Below are positions 7,878-19,009 of a stretch of DNA of 31,921 bases, one piece after another (position 1 is the stretch's first letter; each line of letters starts with the position of its first letter). The notes below the pieces were generated by a model. The model was not told the origin of the DNA. It saw nothing but the letters and a program-made list of their open reading frames with translations, and made no database searches. The position numbers and the translations under genes are program-made. Origin of the DNA: Zygnema cylindricum (Eukaryota; Streptophyta; Zygnematophyceae; Zygnematales; Zygnemataceae). The stretch is from NCBI GenBank assembly GCA_037447655.1, contig JBBHKE010002386.1, positions 76,531 to 108,451 on the forward strand. Direction: 5' to 3'.

Positions 7878-9174
7878 ATTTAGGTTTTGTTTTTGTTTAT
7901 TTTTTTTATTGTTTCGGCTATGATTCTGCTGATAGATTTTAGAAATTTCCTTTGACGGCAAAAAGCCATAGGTCAGCTTGGAGAAAATGTGCTTTGTAGC
8001 GGCTGCAGAAAATGTGCTGCAGCCTCTTTTTTGGCCGATATGTGCCCCCCTGTTGAAGGTCGTCGTTATCTATTACAGCGCCTATTGATAATTTGGCTAC
8101 TGATGGAGATCTGTCTTGAGACTCTGTAGTCACGAATATTTGTCCCTTGTACACTTGATTTGAAATCTGACGATTTGACCACTGTTCTTAAGACAAAAAT
8201 ACTTTCTTTCTTTGACAAATGTGGTTTGTTGTAAATGACATATTCTCTTAAAATGTTGTCCGTTGTGTGCTCCCATTTCCTGCAGTGGTTTGCTATCGTA
8301 AAGAAACTGTTTCTTATGAGTCATGCTGGAATCGTTTATTCTATCCTGTATGCTGCCAAGCTTCCTGAACTAGCATTTGAGCGCGATTTAGTAACAGAGA
8401 ATGTGTATGGCATGTTCAGAGCGTATGCATATCTTAAATGTAGTTTCTTTAATTATTTTTGTTGAAATGTTGAGAAAAGCGCTTTTGCCAGATTGATGTT
8501 TCGCAGTTTTAATTGGCTTTTTAATTGCAGTGTTAAAAGTCGTCTGCCTGCTTGTGTGGTGATGGAACAGTGATCATGCAATGGTGTTGTCTCAGATCAC
8601 AAGCAATATGTGAAACGTTATGATGATTTTTCAATGTCGGTCATGCTTCTGTTTTCAAATGTATTGGGATAGTAAGAGCATGCTCTTTTGCACATTACAA
8701 TATGTGAAATATTGCAATGTTAAGTGGTGATGCAACTTTGCTATGTAGACAAGTTATTTTATGATTTTTCCATTCATAAGTGTTAAATATTACTGCTGTT
8801 GTCAACGTTCTTCTGTGGGAATATTCCATTTATTGCACAAGTAAAACGGCGTCTTATGGTTGTTAACGCTATTAGTGATCTGATGCAGATTCCTCGTCCA
8901 GTCATTCTGCATTTGTTTGGTGCAGCATTGTGCATTTTGCTTGAAACGCGCTGATGAAAGCAGATAGTGAAAGTGCAAAATTTGTAGTAGATCCAGGGAA
9001 ACCTCCATCAACAACAAGTGGGACCCACTGTACTAATCAGCTATGGTATGTTGTACTTCGATGGTGGTCTAATATAAACAAATTTTATTTAGTCTCCATT
9101 TAATTGCTTCTTTCACAATGCCCACCCTCTACCTCCTTTTTCATTTTTTACTACTTCAGCACACTACACCGTGC
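7878..9174. other. ATPD 3' region and gene-free stretch
   Basis: T-rich sequence follows the stop codon directly and probably forms the start of the 3' UTR. No clear AATAAA was found within the first few hundred bases; weak TGTAA-type far-upstream elements occur, for example near 8230. Beyond that, short frames on both strands (such as 8235-8465) match nothing recognisable. No element termini were found. Confidence 0.5.
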
Positions 9175-9365
9175 TAAATTTTTGTTCGCCACTTGAAGCG
9201 TCTTTTCTCCGTGCACATTGTGGATTGTTAATCTGACAGATGCTATGGAAAGGGAAGACCCTCAGCTACCAATTGCCGGGCTCCAATCAAAAATAGGGCG
9301 AGTGCACGGAGAAAATATGTTTTAATTGGCAAAAATTACATTAACACAGAGCGATACACGGTGTA
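9175..9365. mobile_element. Family A element, copy 2 (degenerate)
   Basis: The left end TACACCGTGCTAA and the right end CGATACACGGTGTA are inverted, with TA at both outer edges (~191 bp). Inside, CTCCGTGCAC near the left and GTGCACGGAG near the right form a perfect inner inverted pair, matching the CCGTACACA pair of the other family A copies. The segment GAGAAAATATGTTTT is shared with the copy at 14806. It has no coding capacity. Confidence 0.75.
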
Positions 9366-10640
9366 CTTCATGCTCCTTTCTGCCCTTACCTTCAGCTCTC
9401 CACCTCACAGATCTCATTACTTAACCTCTCAGCTATTTTGTCAGTTTCTGCCTTCACTTCAGCAGCTCTCTCTATCTCCATCTCCGAGTCAATCTAGACA
9501 ATAATAAAATGTTGATAATGATTTTTTTCCAGTAGACGTAATAATAATGGAGGGAAGGAAAATGTTGATGTCATGGTTTAGCTGCTAACGCTTTTAGATT
9601 TGCAAGTAGCGGTAGAACTAGCAAAATTTTGTCAATGACAAATATAAATATAACACGAATTGTGGTTCAGGTTGTAAGTTTAATGTGTGAAAACAACCGG
9701 AAACAATGTCTTTGTTTTCCCGTACAGTACGCGTACCACGAACGTACTAATTGTGGTAATTCGGGTACAGTATGCTGAACAATATATAGCGATTCTAATT
9801 GTTTTAGCACATTGAACATGTGGTCTCAATGCCTTTAGGGGTTTGGAGAAAGCGAACGTTTCGCTGGAGGATGTGAATGTTTGTCCCGCAAAGACCGTTT
9901 GAGGGCAATGACTCTATAAAGACTCTTAGATATCTTTTGAGGTGGGTAAAGGGGAGAGTTAGGATCATCTATGACGATGTCTAGTACTAATGAGTGAGTA
10001 AATTTGAAAACGTTATGTTTGGTTATCCTGTACTATATATGTTTATCATACAATCTAATATGCTTGTAATACAGGGCAACCACAAACATCGTGTCCAAAT
10101 ATTTTCGCACATATGAACTCTCATCCGTAGTTTGAGGAATAATTTGAATTTGAGCAAACTTCGGAATGGGAACTTTGACGAATAACTAAGGTAACCTAAG
10201 ATCAATGCTATCTATTAATGTAGGAAGAGTTTGAGGTCAATATATTTGCTAGTGGCCGCTTCGTGGCCTAATTGAAGGTAGAAAACTCGGTATAATTTTG
10301 CCATATTCTCCATTTATTCATAATTTTTTGAAGGTTTGTGACATGATCTATGATTGACGTTGTTTGTTGATAAGATCCAATTGTTCCCGTCTCGCGAGTG
10401 TTTGATGAGATTTTGGTTCTTTAAGGGTTTTGTTTCGTTGTGAGTATTTCCTCGATAAAATCATGTGATGATGTTTTGTCATGCGGGTAAAGATCATTGA
10501 CATCCCATTATATCCCTTAGACTCGGCAGAACATGTTAAGGGAGTTTCGGAACATGTTGACGGTCCATAACACCAATAATAGATCGAATAAGGATAGAAG
10601 CCTACACTTCCTATGAAGCCACATTCAAACATTGACAATA
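9366..10640. other. Gene-free stretch
   Basis: No supported gene, RNA or element. Short frames are present on the minus strand (10348-10638) with no recognisable domains. The word GGAACATGTT or AGAACATGTT occurs twice near 10530-10560. Confidence 0.5.
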
Positions 10641-10746
10641 AAAAGAAGAAAGGATCGAAGTACTTGCTCCCATAGGCTCACACCTTAAAAAAACGCCGAC
10701 GACGACTACGGAGGAACTCGACAAAAGCACCTCTGGAAATAAAAAA

Positions 10747-10818
10747 GACTCGCACTACAATAATGACTCGTATCACAATAAGGACTTGCACCAGAAGGAG
10801 GACTCGCACAACAATTCC
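10747..10818 (+). repeat. Four-unit 18-bp tandem repeat (in-frame hexapeptide)
   Basis: Four consecutive 18-bp units begin GACTCGCAC or close variants. In the frame open from about 10642 to 10837 they read DSHYNN, DSYHNK, DLHQKE and DSHNNS, within a 65-residue stretch that lacks an ATG and ends in a stop. The preservation of period 18 and frame is compatible with a piece of degraded coding sequence, but the protein is unrecognised and chance cannot be excluded. Confidence 0.65.
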
Positions 10819-10839
10819 ACAACAATCGGAATAAAGTCA

Positions 10840-13560
10840 TCCATAACATTTCCGTGTGCATAATCACACTCGTTTTTTTTATCGTTTAATATCTTCATGT
10901 GCATTTAATCTAACATGTTGAGCCACTTGATAACCAACTATAGCCGAGGCAGGGTTCCCTAAAACAATGTTACCAAAAATACGACAATCACCATAGGGCA
11001 AAACCGTATCAATACCTTGAAATATAAAAACATGTGAAACCTCCCAATGAACAAAGTACCCCACCCTCCCTAAATTATCTCTCCCCTGTGGGGGCAAAAA
11101 AAAAAATGGGCGGCATCAATATGAAGGACACTAGTTGTATGAGCAAACAAAAGAGGAGAGTAAAACTAAATGAGGGAAGCTAAGCTTGAACTTGAGGCCG
11201 GTGGAAAATCGCAATTGGGAAACCTATAGTGGAAAAATATGTGTAAATAACCACAAATCTCGAAAAACGGCCGCGACAAGAGAGAAAACGAGCACTTGAA
11301 CCATTAAAGGGAAGTGCCTCGAGAAGCTCGGATTGTGTAAATAACCTTGTTATAATTTGTGTCTCCAACAGGCGTAACAAACCCCGCAATAAGGTTGAAG
11401 AAAATAGACGTATCCGTTGAAGAATAGGGAGGAATAGAATAAACCGACTCAAAAAGAAACTGCTAAAAGGATAAAACTTTGTTTGAAACAAGGGGGGTGA
11501 TGGTAGTAGGAACAACTGTGTCCTCGACCAGAAAAATAGATAGAAGCAAGGAGGCAATAAAGCACCAACTCTCTAGGTATGTAGCAAGTGTCGCACGTGT
11601 TATATATACCATGCCCATTTCGCCCCGCAAACACAAGAGATGATGCCTAAATAAGAGCTGCATACATGGACTCGTGATCACAAGCCCCACAACCTAATAT
11701 AGTGTGGAGGATGACCATGAAGCGACTATCAAGGTCGGGTGACGCAAATGTAAGGGTGGGAGAGCAAATGCGGGTAAGTTATAAGAGGCGATGTGTGAAC
11801 CACCTCGTTAAAAGAGAAAAAGTAGTATGCAAGGGACAAATCTGTTTGAATAGCGTAATTAAGTAAATGAGACAGGAAATTACTTAAGCCAATTGGCCGC
11901 CCTAATACGAGGATACCCGCGAATGCAAACCATGAGAAAGAAGGATGGATGTCAAAAGGTGACCATTTACACACTTAGACAGTTGAACTGAAAGGTTAAG
12001 TTGTGTTTGATGATCTTTAAAATGCCAAGTTTAGTACAACATGACAATGCTAAATTTAATTACGATAAAAAATCTCGCGTGATTGAGACTACACGCGTAA
12101 TACATAAATGTTAAAGCTGACAAGTTACGTTTTTTTTTTAACAATGATTAATAAATAAAAAATGGGTGTTTGCACGCCTAAAAAAACTTTGGTCACGAGA
12201 AGACGCTAACAAGTAAAACTTCCCTTGGTACGCCAAATGGAACCTTTGTCGTGTAATATTTCACTTCATTCCAAATTTTTTTTTACTGTTATATTTGAAA
12301 GATTTAGCAGTCATTGTTAAACAAGTATTTAACTTTATCTCAAACCTTTAAAACTTTATCAGTAAGACAAAACTAGCGAGAAACGACTATCGTTTGGTTC
12401 GGAACGGTTTGAGGCCCAAACCAAGCAACTAACTACACAACCCATCGTTATTAGCAGTAACAATTTAGTAGTGCTAGTGCGAAACTATGATTAACAACAT
12501 TAATGTAGTGCAATGGGGACGTGACAGGTTATAATCGATATACTTAAATAGTGTTGTTAGCATCAGCTTGTGATTTATGGCCAAAAACAGTCGCGACCGG
12601 ATAAGTATAATAATAGAGATTGGTGGTTTTGTTTGTGGATAACTAAATTTTTGTATTGCGATGGTTTTGACGAACGACATTTTTGGTTACTCAATAGCAA
12701 AGGGCCTTGATACATCACTCCGAGACCAAAAAATTATTATAGACGATATATTAGGGGGGGTGCAATCCGACTTTGTAGGACAAAAGTCCCAAAATATAGT
12801 ATGTACTCTATACAGAGTTGTCGCAAACAATTTTTATCGACATACTGGATAGATATACTGGTAACTGATAGCGGTAACTTCCTTATCGACACGCCAGTTA
12901 TCATTAAGTCAAAAGAAGGCACATATCCGTTATCGGTAGGAGGCTGACGATATAAAACACCTATTAATAACCATATTGCCTTCTAATGACCATGGCGCGA
13001 AACCAAATTTGGTTGTGGCCTTCAACAAAATTAAGTTGTGTAAAACATTTAAATTTGTCAAAATAGATCCCTTCCTTACTTGAATAACGTTTAAGACTAT
13101 TGAATAACATTGTTCTCTGTTACTAGAAAGTGACCCATTAAAATCACACTGTTCTTCGGTTCTCCTATTATCGTGTATAAATAGTTTTTTATTGATAATT
13201 GATGTGTACCTTCTTTATCCTATCGATAATCGATATATTGATTCAATTTATTGTTAAGGCAACTATTGTGATAATTTTAATGGTGCATTAGTGCGATAGG
13301 TCAATGAAAAGTTATGTGTATAATTGTGTACTAAGTCCGTACCGTAGTTACGTAATTTCGATTTACAAAGTATGAAATGGATTGTGAAAGTCTTTCCCCT
13401 TGGCAACCTCCAGCCCTTGTAGATTGTGATACACCCTCCCTCAATTTATCGGCGATGAGACTTTGCTAGTCCCGGAGCGATATATCGAGATTCTTCGCCG
13501 TCCGATTACCTATAATATAGGTTATCGTAATAGTAGCAATAATAAATTTAAATATACACA
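10840..13560. other. Long gene-free stretch
   Basis: No gene could be supported in these 2.7 kb. A 72-residue minus-strand frame (10879-11097) has a more protein-like composition than its neighbours but ends without a recognised domain. Several overlapping minus-strand frames at 11180-11690 are open in more than one phase. At 13430-13450 on the minus strand, GAGGGAGGG followed by TGTATCACAATC resembles a polypurine tract and LTR start, but no second LTR or primer site was found. Confidence 0.5.
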
Positions 13561-13564
13561 ACAG

Positions 13565-14067
13565 TACACCGCGAATCGTAGTTAGAGTAATGAAAAAAAT
13601 AGAGTACAAAAACTATACAAAATAATTAGAGTAATGAACGCTAATTTATGTGATAGAGTTGTTTCAACTATGAAGTTTATTCTAATTTATTTAAGTACTC
13701 TTATTTGGCACGCTAATATCCTCTACTGTAAATAAGGTATTCGTACAGAATTTGGCAAAACGTACATTTTATCGTCACTATTACGTTTGCACTACGCGGT
13801 TTGTTTAAACGCAAGTACATGATAACGACCTGTATTAAATCATTATTTGTACTTTCTTACTTAATAAAGTACAATTGCACGGTCAGAGGTCGTCCGTACT
13901 CCACACTATTTAAAACGTACCTATATTATAATTAAAAACTCTAATTAAACTTTACCTTAAATAGAATAATGAAAAAATTAGAATCATTTACTCTATTTCA
14001 TGTGATAGAGTCGAAATTTCGAGCTACCGAATTAGAGTTGTCTACTCTAATTACGATTCGCGGTGTA
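13565..14067. mobile_element. TACACCG element, 503 bp with 25-bp inverted repeats
   Basis: The left terminus (13565-13589) begins TACACCGCGAATCGTA and the right terminus (14043-14067) is its reverse complement over 25 bases with one mismatch. TA is present at both outer edges, fitting either a TA target duplication (mariner/Stowaway style) or a terminus that includes TA. The interior is AT-rich, repeats ATGTGATAGAGT near both ends (~13655 and ~14001), and encodes nothing. The terminus is clearly related to those at 21623, 22138 and 26099. Confidence 0.9.
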
Positions 14068-14146
14068 GTGTAGATTCCCCTATACTTTGAGCGCGTGTAA
14101 AACACTTTTGCCTTTCCACTTGACTACTCTCAATACAACTGAGGGT

Positions 14147-14295
14147 AGTTGGGTCGCACGCGGTTGACGACCAATCGGGTTGCACGCTTTTGGAACAAAG
14201 TGGCTCGCACGCTTTTTTATGACAAATCGGGCAGCACACCTCGATGAAAAATAGGTTCTTTGACGAATCGGGTCTCACACTTTGATGACAACTCA
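14147..14295. repeat. Degenerate minisatellite (GACAAATCGGG unit)
   Basis: About five to six imperfect units of roughly 25-40 bp share the core GACRAATCGGGTYGCACRC followed by TTT-rich sequence. They generate a Cys- and Pro-rich minus-strand frame (14051-14278) that is better explained by repetition than by coding. The repeat starts about 80 bp after the 503-bp element. Confidence 0.65.
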
Positions 14296-14805
14296 GTTCC
14301 TAAAGCGAAAATGCTCACTCATGTTGGAATCGTTCACACGTGTGTCCAAGCGTGCACACTATCTAAAGCTGTTCGGCGAAGGTACGACGAAGCCTTCCTT
14401 ATTATTTTGATACATGTGAGACCACCTTAACGCTGACGGAGACAAATATACTCCTATATAGTCAAGGCTATTAAGATCTCTATTTAGTGTGGAATTATAA
14501 ATTATATTCAGACGACATGGAGCGACCAAGCTACAGTAATCCCAGTTTTTGCCGGCTTCTATTTTTGAACGGCGTCAGTTTTTAGCAACCTGTTCGAGGC
14601 CGTTTTGGACATGCTGTAGAAGGTACAGACATTTCACTTTTGGCGTATCTAAAAAGATACGATATGATTACTTTTGTCCGAATGAGATATCTTTTTGTCC
14701 ACATCTATCCCAGTCAGCAGGTGGAATCCTGGTATTCTGCTGCGATTTGATGCGAATCTGTATTTTTGTCGTATCTATAGCTTCTAGGAAAGCGTAACGA
14801 AACAT

Positions 14806-15000
14806 TACACCGTGTATCGCTATTAGAGTATTAGTGTCAATGTTTTCGCCACTTAAAACATCTTTTATCCGTACACACCTGTCCGATTTTGGATCTGAAG
14901 GTTGCGATTGAGAGCCTACATTCTTACCGTCCGATTGGAGGTCTCCGTGTGAAAATAGGACAAATGTGTACGAAGAAAATATGTTTTGTGGCGGAAAAAA
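14806..15000 (+). mobile_element. Family A element, copy 3, truncated by element B
   Basis: This starts with a TACACCGTGTATCGCTATTA terminus and continues with family A interior, including TCCGTACACACCTGTCCGAT and, further on, AGGACAAATGTGTACG. It stops at GGCGGAAAAAA exactly where the left terminus of element B begins (15001). The missing right end was not found after B ends at 16214, so the right part was lost rather than merely displaced. Confidence 0.75.
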
Positions 15001-16214
15001 CCATAGAGGTTTCATTCGTAGTATGCGCACGGTAAAAAACTTTGAAAAAGAATGCATATGCGCATTATTCAAAATTTCACATTTTTTAAAATGCGTTGAC
15101 CGACTTTGACTTAATTATAAAATAATAATACGTAAAATTTCATCAAAAGTACTACTACAACTTAGAGTATGTGCCCATGTATTAAAGTAACGGTTTTTTT
15201 ATTAGCACGAAGGAGAGTAATCCCTATTTTTTTCATTGCCCATCACGCGCATGTAAAAAAATTGCAGTTAATCAAATTTAACTCAAAAAAAAGTTTACAT
15301 CAACATTGGTACTTTTTAACTAGCGTTAATTATTCTAATGTCGAATATTTATAGATAGTGCAATGTAAAAATGTGTCAGTCCGTACTAGAACTGCTAATT
15401 ATTTCGTACAGACGTACAAAATTAGTCGTCAGAGAAAAACGTCGAAAGCGTAGTTTTAAAGTAGGTGAAAGTTTCCCATACAATATGCCTATTGTACGTA
15501 AATTTTACAATACTACCTTAAGACCCATATTGTATTGGCTGCAAAATGAAATAAAATAGATAACAGGAGTTGAGTTGCACATCGATCGAAATGAGGGAAT
15601 TAAATGTCATGTCTAAATTTTGAAAAACATTTGGACAAAAAATGTTTTCTGAGTTTGAGGCACTTTTATTTAAACCGTGATTTGACGATCGGACGTCGCT
15701 GATCTAAAGTAGCGATCTAAGAAGATCACATGGAAGCTCGTAACACAACTTACACTAAAGCGGCCTGTTAAGGCCACCAAAAAAACCCAACTACTTTTGA
15801 ACTATGGTCGAAAGGGATAATTGAGTGCGTCGCACGGAAAAGCGTACTTAGATTTGATTCCAAGCCAAAAAGACGAGAGAAAATGTGTCAGTCCGTACTA
15901 GAACTGCTCATTACTCTGTACAGACGTACAAAATTAGTGTCAGATAAAGGCGTCGTTAGGGGAAATTGAAGACAGACTATATGTGAACACAGACTTTCGC
16001 GGCTACCCTAAAAGCATGGGAAACTGTATCGATTTCTCAACTCTAACAGCGATTCACGGTGTACTTTTAACTTTAAAAAAAAAAATCGTTCATTAAATTC
16101 GTACACTCCATCCGTACACGAAAAGTATACGAAATTTACGAAAAGTTCAAAAAACCCTAAAAATAATGCATAATCGTAAAAATTTCAAAATTTTAACGAA
16201 TGAAACCTCTATCA
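15001..16214. mobile_element. Element B, copy 1 (~1.2 kb)
   Basis: The ends are inverted: ATAGAGGTTTCATTCGT at 15003-15019 and ACGAATGAAACCTCTAT at 16196-16212, an exact 17-bp match. Homology with 24802-25883 runs from just inside the left end (GTATGCGCACGGTAAAAAAC) through to the right end. Relative to that copy, ~15190-15215 marks an internal deletion of a few hundred bases, and a block of about 510 bp is tandemly duplicated. No transposase frame was found, so the element is non-autonomous. A TACACCG-type right terminus (16040-16063) is embedded near the right end. Confidence 0.8.
15370..15960 (+). repeat. Tandem duplication inside element B copy 1
   Basis: The block beginning AATGTGTCAGTCCGTACTAG occurs at about 15370 and again at about 15882, in both cases continuing with GTACAGACGTACAAAATTAG. 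The period is about 512 bp. The related element at 24802 has this block only once, so the duplication is specific to this copy. Confidence 0.75.
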
Positions 16215-18017
16215 AATGACGACTCACGTGGATTTCATTTGGATTTTGTGACCACGCGGAATCGCGTCAATCACACAATGTTTATTTTTCGACGCCCCGG
16301 ATTCGTTGAAGAAATTCAAGGAATCTCGTTGAGTGACGTAGCATGACTCATCATACGATTTTGTGAGATTGTGTGTACTTGTAAATATTTGAAACAACAA
16401 TGGCTTGTCTTTTTGTGTATTTGTTAATAATGTAGATTTACTCATTTTGATATACCTCGAATTATTTAGGTATACTGACATTAATAGAGGTAGCTGGTAG
16501 AATGCGTACGGCTGGTATGCTTCCGTACATTCAGTAGTGAGCTCTAGTGTATATTTGTAGGACTTAGTCATTTTTGAACTTAGTAATTTTTTGTATCAAA
16601 TCTGTTTTTGGTCATTTTTTTGTAATTTCATCTGAGAATTGCTCTCAGATCTATCGGCAGAATTATCTAAAACTTTTCATGTGTGTTCCTCCTTGTATTA
16701 TTAATAATTTTGCAAATTTTCAAACCTCATGTATGTCTGGTTTGCTCGGGGCTTCATTGTGAAGTTGGCCCGATTTATCAAAGTTCGGGCAGACTGTTTT
16801 TCTGCAACTTTGACTGGGGGATGTGATAAGTCTGTTCGGTATTATTATATGAAAAAAATTGGGGATACTGAGTGGCCTAAAAAATATCTGTTCATATAGT
16901 TTCAGCCTGTTTTGTTTATTCTGTAGAATTCAGAGTGGATTCAAAGTAGGATGTTTTTGGGGTAGTCTGTGGTGCTTCCGAGGGTAAATCCATGGCTGAA
17001 AATGGCTATGGACAACAGGGGGTACATTGTAGAGGCTCCCGTAACCTTTAGGATTGTAATCTAGATTATGGTGTTAGACGTCAATAAGAATTTAGTTCTG
17101 ATCCAATTGACTTTTGGTCCATTAACTACTCTAGGTCAAAGGTTGGTGTTCCTGCATCATCTAAGTACCTTAGCTCAGAATAGTGGATCCAATTTAAACT
17201 TCCGACGGTAGATCTAGCCGCAGTTGGGCGCATAACTTTTTACCCTGAGTGTAGTTCAGCTTCTTTTGTCTTATTTCAGTCTGGTAACCTTTGCTCTCCG
17301 CTCATTGGCTACGTGCATTGCGTTGACCTTGTGGAACTGAAACTGGACAAAAATTGTTGTATAAGGCACTTGGGGCCAAAGGAGACAAGTTGTTGTTTCA
17401 ATACTGTCTCCTGAGAAAACCCTAGAAATTCCAACAAACCTTCTTTTGGAGAACTTTTGCCTTGTTGTTTGTGACTCTGTTGCCATCTCTGGTTTGAATT
17501 GTCTCTTGTGGAAATCTTAGTTCGATTCGGTAGTTGGCATTATCTTTCCTTTTGGGCGATTTGAGCTTTTCGCTGTTTGAAACCAGGAAAAGTCTTGTCG
17601 ATTCCGTTCCGCGGAATCCGAGGGGTGAAGGAGGTACTTACCGGTTTCCGATACCTTTGGGGAGAGATTTGGTCTCTTATTTGGTCATCGTTTATCTCCG
17701 GGATAGGTTGAGCCTGCTTTGCAATAATTCATAATTTCATCTTTTATTCTCTTTATTGGGGCAAGGTGATATTGTTAAATCTCAAACGGCATATTCTTTT
17801 ATTTTCCTATATTTTTGTGTGGAAGTCCATTTGTGTACTTGTTGGTGGTTCTTCTTGGTTCTCGGTGCTGGCAAGATAAACTGGTTACTTCAAGACAATA
17901 GAGGTTTGAGTAGCTATTGGTAGACTTTTGGCACATAAGCACAGTACTGAAACAACAACCTGTCTGCTTGAATTAGAGGTGATAAGAGCTTTAGATTTTG
18001 GTACATTACTTTATTGA
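16215..18017. other. Gene-free stretch
   Basis: No gene was supported. The minus-strand frame 16224-16571 (115 residues) and the frames at 17271-17486 and 17534-17734 match nothing recognised. At 16804-16825 the sequence GACTGGGGGATGTGATAAG has the look of a retrotransposon polypurine tract followed by an LTR start, but no partner LTR, primer-binding site or polyprotein frame was found beside it. Confidence 0.45.
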
Positions 18018-18542
18018 TCTGAGTTAGGGTTCCATTTCAAGTCAGTTCCACCTTCCAGTATCCATCACTCCATAAGAGGGGGAGAAGTCCGAGAGAAAGG
18101 AACTCCAGATATCGGATCCGGAGAGCAAGGAAGGAAAGAAACGCTCGCACAAGAAGAAGGGTCTCATATGTCCGACAAATCTGTCCCAGTGGCGTTTCTC
18201 TTTGATTCTCCTGCTAAATAACCATCTAGGGCACGCGCTCCTCCACCTCACCCTAGCCTGACTTTCGAGCATTTCCCATCTTTGGCCAAGGCCGCCAGGG
18301 CCCAGGCCGAGGAAAAAAAGAAGTCGTCTCCTACTGCTCTCAGGATAGGGTTGGCTCATAAAAAGCCATTCAGGATAGGGTTGGCTCATAAAAAGCCATT
18401 CTGTGGGCATTTCTCAGAAGTTGGTTTCCATACCCGGTCTAAGGTTCCTAAGGCTGAAATCCCGATAGATCTTGAGATTTTAGCAGATCCTCGTCGGCTT
18501 GGTCAAAGGAACTCCTTGCCCTTCACAATCTGTATCAGTTGA
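18018..18542 (+). pseudogene. Interrupted coding-like segment, unrecognised
   Basis: One frame is open across 525 bp except for a single TAA at 18219-18221. It has protein-like composition, with a Pro-rich part, an Ala/Glu/Lys-rich part (LAKAARAQAEEKKKSS) and an acidic tail (VPKAEIPIDLEILADPRRLG). A 30-bp exact tandem duplication gives the decapeptide RIGLAHKKPF twice. It may be a decayed gag-like or gene fragment; no diagnostic motif (zinc knuckle, protease, RT) is present, so the assignment is weak. The minus strand is also open over much of this stretch. Confidence 0.3.
18341..18400 (+). repeat. Perfect 30-bp tandem duplication
   Basis: Two identical adjacent copies of a 30-bp unit starting AGGATAGGGTTGGCTCATAA lie inside the interrupted coding-like segment. 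The length is a multiple of three and keeps the frame. Perfect identity suggests a recent event compared with the surrounding decay. Confidence 0.9.
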
Positions 18543-18711
18543 AGGTGAAGAAAGAGTTAGTTATGTTGAAATACGCAGTTTTTGGTATTTTCTAGGTCTA
18601 AAATAATTAGCGGAAAGAGATAAAGAAAATGTCGGTAGCCTGCCTCCATCTCTTCTATCTTGCCCCCATACTTGTTGTAGTCACTGAAGGAGAGAGAGAG
18701 CGATGGAACCA

Positions 18712-18779
18712 TGGCTGCCTCAGATCCATAGGAAGGACTAAAGACTGGCTGCCTCAGATCCATAGGAAGGACTAAAGAC
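18712..18779 (+). repeat. Perfect 34-bp tandem duplication
   Basis: Two identical adjacent copies of a 34-bp unit starting GGCTGCCTCAGATCCATAGG end about 20 bp before the tRNA-like gene. Together with the 30-bp duplication 310 bp away, this gives two perfect short duplications close together. Confidence 0.9.
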
Positions 18780-18802
18780 TTAAGTCACTCTTAACAAAAG
18801 GT

Positions 18803-18880
18803 TGAGTCCGGCAGGACTCGAACCCCCGACCGGCAGAGCGCGGCGTAGCCGTTAGCTCTAACCAGTGTGTCGTAGAAGTC
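18803..18880 (-). tRNA. tRNA-like pseudogene (possible SINE head)
   Basis: On the minus strand there is an exact B box, GGTTCGAGTCC (18824-18814), and an A-box-like TGGTTAGAGC (18864-18855), at the spacing of a tRNA gene. A TTTT Pol III terminator follows at 18800-18797. The acceptor arms GACTTCT and CGGACTC pair at five of seven positions, and the T arm has one mismatch and one G-T pair. The D stem and anticodon stem are poor. A loop reading CTACGCC would give anticodon ACG (Arg), but this is uncertain. It is best called a decayed tRNA or a tRNA-derived sequence that may keep its internal promoter. Confidence 0.5.
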
Positions 18881-19009
18881 TGTTAGGAGGTATAGGGTTT
18901 GATAATTATTTAAACTATTGTATAATACTGAAACCATTTAACTGAAATATGGACGAATGAACATTGAACTTGTTAAGGTTTAGTGCGAACGTCATTTCGC
19001 ACGAAACAA

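Noticed and set aside
13430-13450. Minus-strand polypurine tract followed by TGTATCACAATC, like an LTR start
   Set aside because: No second LTR, primer-binding site or polyprotein motif was found nearby; short purine runs are common here.
14668-15072. 134-residue minus-strand frame
   Set aside because: It crosses the boundary between a family A element and element B, so it is a chance frame in repeats.
16224-16571. 115-residue minus-strand frame as a gene
   Set aside because: It is AT-rich, has no recognisable domain, and starts just outside the right end of element B with no supporting context.
16804-16825. GGGGGATGTGATAAG resembling a retrotransposon polypurine tract and LTR start
   Set aside because: No matching LTR or coding domain flanks it, and translation on the left gives stops in every frame.
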